From NCBI RefSeq assembly GCF_021026095.1, contig NZ_JAJNCU010000001.1, positions 682,001 through 746,000 on the forward strand: 64,000 bases of DNA. Direction: 5' to 3'. The position numbers and the translations under genes are program-made. Every line of letters starts with the position of its first letter. Positions within the stretch are counted from its first letter, which is position 1. Below are positions 59,311 through 64,000 of this stretch, in pieces. Under the pieces are notes generated by a model, which was not told the DNA's origin, ran no database searches, and saw nothing but the letters and a program-made list of their open reading frames with translations. The stretch is from Salinicoccus halitifaciens (GTDB taxonomy: Bacteria > Bacillota > Bacilli > Staphylococcales > Salinicoccaceae).

Positions 59311-59339
59311 AAAGCACGGCTCAATTTGAGCCGTGCTTT
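59311..59339 (-). terminator. Terminator of citZ-icd
   Basis: AAAGCACGGCTC / GAGCCGTGCTTT, 12 perfect pairs with a 5-base loop; T-rich on the minus strand. Confidence 0.92.
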
Positions 59340-59354
59340 CATATGATATTTGGA

Positions 59355-60623
59355 TTATCCCATGTTTTTAACGAGTTCTTCACCGAATTCGGAACACTTG
59401 ACTTCCTTCGCGCCGTCCATCAGGCGGGCAAAATCGTAAGTGACGACTTTGGAAGCAATCGTCTTCTCCATTGATTTCGTGATCAGTTCAGCCGCTTCGG
59501 TCCAGCCGATGTGCTCGAGCATCAGTACACCTGAAAGGATGACGGATGAAGGGTTCACTTTATCCTGTCCTGCGTATTTCGGCGCCGTACCGTGTGTCGC
59601 CTCGAAGATCGCATGTCCTGTTTCATAGTTGATGTTCGCACCCGGTGCGATGCCGATGCCGCCGACCTGTGCTGCAAGCGCATCGGAGATGTAGTCGCCG
59701 TTCAGGTTCATCGTCGCCACGACGCCGAACTCTTTCGGGCGTGTCAGGATCTGCTGTAAGAAGATGTCCGCAATGGAATCCTTGATGATGATCTTGCCTG
59801 CGTCCTCAGCTTCGCCCTGGGCTTTATCCGCTGCTTCGCGGCCGTCTTTTTCAACGATCTCATCGTATTCTTTCCATGTGAACACTTTGTCGCCGAATTC
59901 CCTTTCCGCAAGGTCGTAACCCCATGCCTTGAACGCGCCTTCCGTGAACTTCATGATGTTGCCTTTGTGGACGAGCGTCACAGACGGACGGTTGTTGTCG
60001 ATTGCATAGTTGATCGCCGCACGCACCAGGCGCTCGGTGCCTTCTTTTGAAACCGGCTTGATGCCGATGCCTGAAGTTTCAGGGAAGCGGATGTTTTCAG
60101 AGCCCATTTCGTTCTGGATGAAATCGATGACCTTCTTGACTTCGTCCGTACCTTCCTGGAATTCGATGCCTGCATAGATGTCTTCAGTGTTCTCCCTGAA
60201 GATCACCATGTCCGTGTCTTCCGGACGCTTCACCGGCGAAGGAACGCCGTCGAAATATCTCACCGGGCGCAGACATGTGAACAGGTCCAGCTTCTGGCGC
60301 AGCGCAACGTTCAATGAACGTATGCCGCCGCCGATCGGTGTCGTCAGAGGTCCTTTGATCGCGATGAGGTATTCATTGATCGCATCCAGTGTATCCTGCG
60401 GCAGCCACTCGCCTGTTTTGTCATATGCCTTCTGACCTGCAAGCACTTCTTTCCATTCGATTTTCTTTTCGCCGTTGTATGCTTTTTCAACAGCACCGTC
60501 TAGCACCTTCTGTGCTGCATTCCATATATCCGGCCCCGTGCCGTCACCTTCGATGAAAGGGATGATCGGGTTGTTTGGTACAGTCAAATTTCCATTGTTT
60601 GTTGCGATTTTTTCGCCAGCCAT
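59355..60623 (-). CDS. icd: Isocitrate dehydrogenase (NADP)
   Basis: 422-residue TCA enzyme converting isocitrate to 2-oxoglutarate with NADPH production. Substrate-binding Ser and Arg in [13 protein letters not shown], the adenine-binding [17 protein letters not shown] and metal-binding [10 protein letters not shown] are visible. Follows citZ by 36 bases; the pair is a standard Firmicute operon (citC in Bacillus). Confidence 0.97.
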   Translation of the reverse strand: MAGEKIATNNGNLTVPNNPIIPFIEGDGTGPDIWNAAQKVLDGAVEKAYNGEKKIEWKEVLAGQKAYDKTGEWLPQDTLDAINEYLIAIKGPLTTPIGGGIRSLNVALRQKLDLFTCLRPVRYFDGVPSPVKRPEDTDMVIFRENTEDIYAGIEFQEGTDEVKKVIDFIQNEMGSENIRFPETSGIGIKPVSKEGTERLVRAAINYAIDNNRPSVTLVHKGNIMKFTEGAFKAWGYDLAEREFGDKVFTWKEYDEIVEKDGREAADKAQGEAEDAGKIIIKDSIADIFLQQILTRPKEFGVVATMNLNGDYISDALAAQVGGIGIAPGANINYETGHAIFEATHGTAPKYAGQDKVNPSSVILSGVLMLEHIGWTEAAELITKSMEKTIASKVVTYDFARLMDGAKEVKCSEFGEELVKNMG

Positions 60624-60659
60624 TATTTATTCCTCCAGATTATATTATATGTTTTGATG

Positions 60660-61775
60660 TTATCTGCTTTCGATCGGTTCGTATTTTCTGCCTGTAGCAC
60701 CGACATATTCAGCCCTCGGTCTGATCAGCCTGTTGTCGGCATACTGTTCCAGTATGTGGGCCGTCCAGCCTGAAGCGCGGCTCATTGCGAATATTGGTGT
60801 GAAAAGGTCGGATTCAATGCCCAGTGAATGATAGACAGTTGCACTGTAGAAGTCCACGTTCGGCAGCAGGCCTTTCTCCTCTTTGACGATATCTGCGATT
60901 TTAGTGGAAATATCGAACAGCTCACTGTAACCACTTTCCTCTGTGAGTTTCTTCGACATCTCTTTCAGATATTTCGCCCTCGGATCCCCGTCTTTGTATA
61001 CCCTGTGGCCGATTCCCATGATTTTTTCCTTATTATCGAACTTTTTCTGTAAGTAACCTTCTACATTGTCCAGAGTGCCGATCTCCTTCAGCATCTCCAT
61101 GACCTGTTCGTTCGCACCACCGTGCAGCGGCCCCTTGAGTGCGCCGATTGCAGCAGTCACACCGGAGTAGACATCCGATTCCGTGCCCACACAGACGCGG
61201 GCAGTGAAGGTGGAAGCGTTCAATTCGTGGTCCGCCTGCAGCACAAGCACTTTATTCATCGCTTCCTCCTCGACATCCGTCGGCGCCTCGCCGTTCAGCA
61301 TGTAAAGGAAATTCGCAGCATAGCTCAGGCCTTTTTGAGGCTTGATGACTTCTTTGCCGTCCCTGATGCGTGCAAATGCAGCAACCAGTGCAGGCATCTG
61401 TGCAAGTATGCGGACCGCTTTGTTCCTTGATGCTTCAACCGAGCTGTCCTCGGCATTTTCATCAAAGTGTGCCGAAAGTGACACTCCAGTCCTTAAGGCT
61501 GACATGGGATGTACTTTGTCAACCGGATATAATTCAAAATGCTTGTAGATGTTGTCATCCAAAGTCATCAAATTGAACAATTCATCGGTGAATGCATCCA
61601 ACTCCTGCTGGTTCGGCAGCTTATCATTCCACAGCAGATAAACCACCTCTTCAAACAGTGCATTTTCAGCAAGATCGTCAATTTCATATCCACCGTACGT
61701 CAATTGTGACCCGATGATGGAACTGATCTTGGAATCAGCAACAACTACCCCTTCTAAACCTTTGTTTTCAGGCAT
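60660..61775 (-). CDS. citZ: Citrate synthase
   Basis: 371-residue short-form citrate synthase condensing acetyl-CoA and oxaloacetate. Catalytic residues appear in LKGPLHGGANEQV (His), GIGHRVYKDGDPRA (His) and NVDFYSATVYHSLG (Asp). ATG 61773-61775 with AGAGGAGG. First gene of citZ-icd; a promoter and two catabolite-type cre sites lie upstream, fitting glucose repression by CcpA. Confidence 0.97.
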   Translation of the reverse strand: MPENKGLEGVVVADSKISSIIGSQLTYGGYEIDDLAENALFEEVVYLLWNDKLPNQQELDAFTDELFNLMTLDDNIYKHFELYPVDKVHPMSALRTGVSLSAHFDENAEDSSVEASRNKAVRILAQMPALVAAFARIRDGKEVIKPQKGLSYAANFLYMLNGEAPTDVEEEAMNKVLVLQADHELNASTFTARVCVGTESDVYSGVTAAIGALKGPLHGGANEQVMEMLKEIGTLDNVEGYLQKKFDNKEKIMGIGHRVYKDGDPRAKYLKEMSKKLTEESGYSELFDISTKIADIVKEEKGLLPNVDFYSATVYHSLGIESDLFTPIFAMSRASGWTAHILEQYADNRLIRPRAEYVGATGRKYEPIESR

Positions 61776-61823
61776 TTTAAATCCTCCTCTAAATTACTAT
61801 TACTAATATTCATAGTTTCATTC

Positions 61824-61851
61824 ATTATATCAAATTATAAAGTATTGTGAA
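61824..61851 (-). promoter_or_regulatory. Sigma-A promoter of citZ-icd
   Basis: TTCACA, 16 bases, TATAAT on the minus strand, about 48 bases before the start codon. Confidence 0.7.
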
Positions 61852-61876
61852 TGAATGATTATAAGGACCAACCTTG

Positions 61877-61902
61877 TGAAAGCATTTACAAAAACGCTTT
61901 CA
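61877..61902. promoter_or_regulatory. Two overlapping cre-like sites upstream of citZ
   Basis: TGAAAGCATTTACA (61877-61890, plus) has one difference from the CcpA consensus TGNAARCGNWWWCA; TGAAAGCGTTTTTG (minus strand, 61889-61902) differs only in the last two bases. They overlap by two bases and lie 26 bases upstream of the -35. Confidence 0.6.
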
Positions 61903-62001
61903 AACGTTGCGGTCAAAGCTTTTATGCATTCTTTATGCATTATAAATTTGTATGATAAGAAACGTTTAATTATCTTATGGTAGATGATAAGTTTTAATTA
62001 T

Positions 62002-62032
62002 AAAAGACCAATCATTGAATGATTGGTCTTTT
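62002..62032 (-). terminator. Terminator of the DUF6612-like lipoprotein gene
   Basis: AAAAGACCAATCAT / ATGATTGGTCTTTT, 14 perfect pairs and a TGA loop; it overlaps the stop codon by two bases. Confidence 0.9.
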
Positions 62033-62798
62033 ACATGCCGTTCGGCTTTTCTATGACAGGTATATTATTGATATCTTCAATCGTCATGCTTGAAGACAAG
62101 TCGATCTCTTCGCCCCCGCTCACCAGCACGGCCGTCATTTCGCCGCCGGTGTACCGGTATTCTTCATCGAAGGTCAGATTGATTTCACCTGTAATGTCCT
62201 CCGCCTCCTGCAGCAGTCCGCTCATCTCACCGGACAGGAGGTTTTCGGCATCCTCCATATTTTCAACCTGCATGGTCAGTGTGTAGCCTTCATCCGTACC
62301 CTCCACTTCACCGGAACGGTAAGGATCCAGCTGGCTGATCAGATCGCCGTATGTGGTGCCCTCTATATCGGGTGCTTCTGCCTGCGGTTCCATTTCATGC
62401 CCGCTGTATATATGATGGCTGTCATCCACGATGTAATGGGTCACAGTCGCGTCATCACGGTTGATCTCCACCTTCAGTTCATTCTGATCGCTGTGTGTCG
62501 TGATCGTCCGGATGGATTCGGACATATCATTACCTTCGATCATATAAACCTGATTCAGTTCATAACTGTCGGTTCCTCCCCATTCCTCCTGGGCTGAATC
62601 GATCAATTCATCGGCTGAAATCGCAGGCGCCTCATCGGCGTCGGGGCTTTCGTCAGCTTCATCGGATGTCTCTTCAGCGGTGTCAGCTGTATCGTCCGCC
62701 TCTTCACCGGAATCTGCCGGCGCCGCTTCATCCCCGTTGCAGGCCGTGAGTATCAGTACAAAAGTAAACATGATCATCAATAAAAAACGCATCTTCAT
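62031..62798 (-). CDS. Secreted lipoprotein, DUF6612/LppX-like
   Basis: 255-residue lipoprotein. Signal peptide MRFLLMIMFTFVLILTAC with lipobox LTAC, a 45-residue acidic linker (Asp/Glu/Ala/Ser), then a globular domain with the repeating amphipathic beta pattern (SYELNQVYMIEGND, LKVEINRDDATVTHYIVDDSHHIY) seen in DUF6612/LolA-fold-like proteins of Firmicutes. Probably anchored on the outer face of the membrane; lipid or other hydrophobic ligand binding is only a guess. ATG 62796-62798 with GAGGTG. An extended -10 (TGGTATAAT) lies at 62816-62824. Confidence 0.75.
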   Translation of the reverse strand: MKMRFLLMIMFTFVLILTACNGDEAAPADSGEEADDTADTAEETSDEADESPDADEAPAISADELIDSAQEEWGGTDSYELNQVYMIEGNDMSESIRTITTHSDQNELKVEINRDDATVTHYIVDDSHHIYSGHEMEPQAEAPDIEGTTYGDLISQLDPYRSGEVEGTDEGYTLTMQVENMEDAENLLSGEMSGLLQEAEDITGEINLTFDEEYRYTGGEMTAVLVSGGEEIDLSSSMTIEDINNIPVIEKPNGM

Positions 62799-62815
62799 AT
62801 GAACACCTCAGAATC

Positions 62816-62824
62816 ATTATACCA
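62816..62824 (-). promoter_or_regulatory. Extended -10 promoter of the lipoprotein gene
   Basis: TGGTATAAT on the minus strand, 18 bases upstream of the start codon; no clear -35. Confidence 0.45.
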
Positions 62825-62873
62825 GTGTAATTTTAAGAGGGAAACAATAACTTCATCAAAAATGCCCGCCGGC

Positions 62874-62902
62874 TTCACTCAAGCCGGCGGGCCCATTTTA
62901 AA
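62874..62902 (-). terminator. Terminator of pyk
   Basis: GCCCGCCGGCTT / AAGCCGGCGGGC, 12 perfect pairs, 5-base loop, followed on the minus strand by ATTTTTGATG. Confidence 0.88.
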
Positions 62903-62905
62903 TTC

Positions 62906-64000
62906 TTAAAGCACGTTCGCATGTCCGCTGTAGATGGAATGCTGTTCTGCATCTATCGTCACCAGTTTATCATCCTCCAGGACATCGAATGCTTTCACTG
63001 CACCGACAATCGTCGGGAGCCCGAGGTTCAGACCGATGATCGCACCGTGTGAGGTGAGTCCGCCCTCCACCGTGACAAGGCCCGCCGCTTCTTCGAGGAG
63101 CGTCGTCATCTCCGGCTCTACAGACTGGAGCACGACGATTTTATCCTTCAAATCTTTCGACTTCAGTTCTTCGAGGTCATGCGCCGTGACGACTTCCCCC
63201 ACGGCACTCCTTCTGCCGATGCCCTGGGCTTTCAATATCACATCACCCACGACATGCAGCTTCATCAGGTTGGTCGTCCCCGCGTGTCCGGTCGGTACAC
63301 CGGCGGTGATGATCAGAAGATCTCCATTGTTCGCATAGCCTTTTTCAAGGGTGACGGCAACGGAGGTGTTGAGCAGTGTATCTGTATCCTTCGTCGCATC
63401 CTCGACGATCGGATGGACGCCCCAGACGAGCTCAAGCTGCCTTGCGACATATCCGTAAGGGGTGACGGCAATGATATCTGAGTGCGGGCGGTATTTGGAG
63501 ATCATCCGTGCCGTATGGCCGGATTCCGTCGCAGCGACGATCGCCTTCGAGTTCAGGTTCAGTGCCGTATGGGCGACGGAAACGCCGATCGCTGTTACAA
63601 GGTTGGTCTGCTGCACTTTCGTCCGCTCCGACAGCAGCTTTTTATAATCCTGTGCCGCTTCGGCGGAAACCGCGATGGAGGCCATCGTCCGCACCGCTTC
63701 CACAGGGTAGTCGCCCGCCGCCGTCTCACCGCTCAGCATCACGGCATCCGTGCCGTCGTAGATAGCGTTCGCCACATCACTTGCCTCGGCACGGGTGCAG
63801 CGCGGGTTCACCTGCATCGAATCGAGCATCTGTGTGGCGGTGATGACCGGTTTGCCGATGATGTTGCATTTTTTGATCAGATCTTTCTGGACCATAGGCA
63901 CCGTCTCCGGCGGGATTTCCACACCAAGATCCCCGCGCGCCACCATCAGGCCGTCCGATATTTCAAGGATGGAATCGATGTTATCGATCCCCTCCTGGTT
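62906..64000 (-). CDS. pyk: Pyruvate kinase, 5' part outside window
   Basis: The reading frame is open to the right edge, so about the first 220 codons are missing; the internal Met at 63944-63946 is not the start. The visible part begins with the conserved SDGLMVARGDLGVEIP, then KPVITATQMLDSM and DAVMLSGETAAGDYP (active-site and K+ region). The C-terminus carries the extra phosphohistidine-like (PEP-utiliser) domain of Gram-positive pyruvate kinases (VEGGLTSHGAIIGLNLGLP). Converts PEP and ADP to pyruvate and ATP at the end of glycolysis. Confidence 0.95.
   Translation of the reverse strand, partial: NQEGIDNIDSILEISDGLMVARGDLGVEIPPETVPMVQKDLIKKCNIIGKPVITATQMLDSMQVNPRCTRAEASDVANAIYDGTDAVMLSGETAAGDYPVEAVRTMASIAVSAEAAQDYKKLLSERTKVQQTNLVTAIGVSVAHTALNLNSKAIVAATESGHTARMISKYRPHSDIIAVTPYGYVARQLELVWGVHPIVEDATKDTDTLLNTSVAVTLEKGYANNGDLLIITAGVPTGHAGTTNLMKLHVVGDVILKAQGIGRRSAVGEVVTAHDLEELKSKDLKDKIVVLQSVEPEMTTLLEEAAGLVTVEGGLTSHGAIIGLNLGLPTIVGAVKAFDVLEDDKLVTIDAEQHSIYSGHANVL

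Overview
The window is chromosomal DNA of a low-to-mid G+C Gram-positive coccus of the Staphylococcaceae. G+C is roughly half by eye, well above Staphylococcus, which with the gene content points to a Salinicoccus-like halotolerant relative. The genus is inferred from gene order and protein resemblance, not from a marker gene. No rRNA, tRNA, insertion sequence, prophage or CRISPR was found.

Left block (1-19.4 kb), almost all on the minus strand, is the conserved Bacillales segment rdgB, murI, a MarR regulator, sdhBAC, uvrC, trxA, mutS2, polX, cvpA, zapA, then rnhC (plus strand), T-box-controlled pheST, two acidic lipoproteins, a SpoU rRNA methyltransferase and an M42 aminopeptidase. It combines DNA repair, cell division, TCA cycle and translation genes. 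Right block (45.9-64 kb), also minus strand, is rplT-rpmI-infC with an L20-type leader, T-box-controlled thrS, dnaI-dnaB-nrdR, gapB, coaE-mutM-polA, an AbgT transporter, icd-citZ, a lipoprotein and pyk. Both blocks follow the order known from Bacillus subtilis, where pheST, SpoU, M42 and rplT also lie in this order. In Staphylococcus aureus the two blocks are far apart, so this window seems to keep the older arrangement.

Middle region (19.5-45.5 kb) is accessory and mixed-strand: oxidoreductases, two universal stress proteins, a PAS protein with a degenerate GGDEF domain, an IpdC-type decarboxylase, a C45 acyltransferase-like protein, flotillin, a membrane glycosyltransferase, a sulfide:quinone oxidoreductase homologue lacking a redox cysteine, a four-helix copper-type protein, transporters and several very small membrane proteins. 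Six genes here have promoters resembling the sigma-B consensus (three strong, three weaker), so part of the region looks like a general-stress cluster. A CopD-UbiA pair has a near-perfect FNR-type palindrome centred at -41.5 from a predicted start.

The most unusual structure is a pair of four-unit intergenic arrays (12,931-13,118 and 45,592-45,779). Each alternates the 7-mer TCGATTA and its reverse complement with strict 28/22-base spacing (50-51 base period). The arrays are in opposite orientation and sit next to the ends of the two conserved blocks. I do not recognise the family. Other points of note are an RNase HIII without its N-terminal substrate-binding domain, an infC gene that seems to start at AUA, a CcpN-like site on the gapB promoter, a MET-box-like palindrome before a MetE-type gene, and a frameshifted remnant of a fructosamine kinase.
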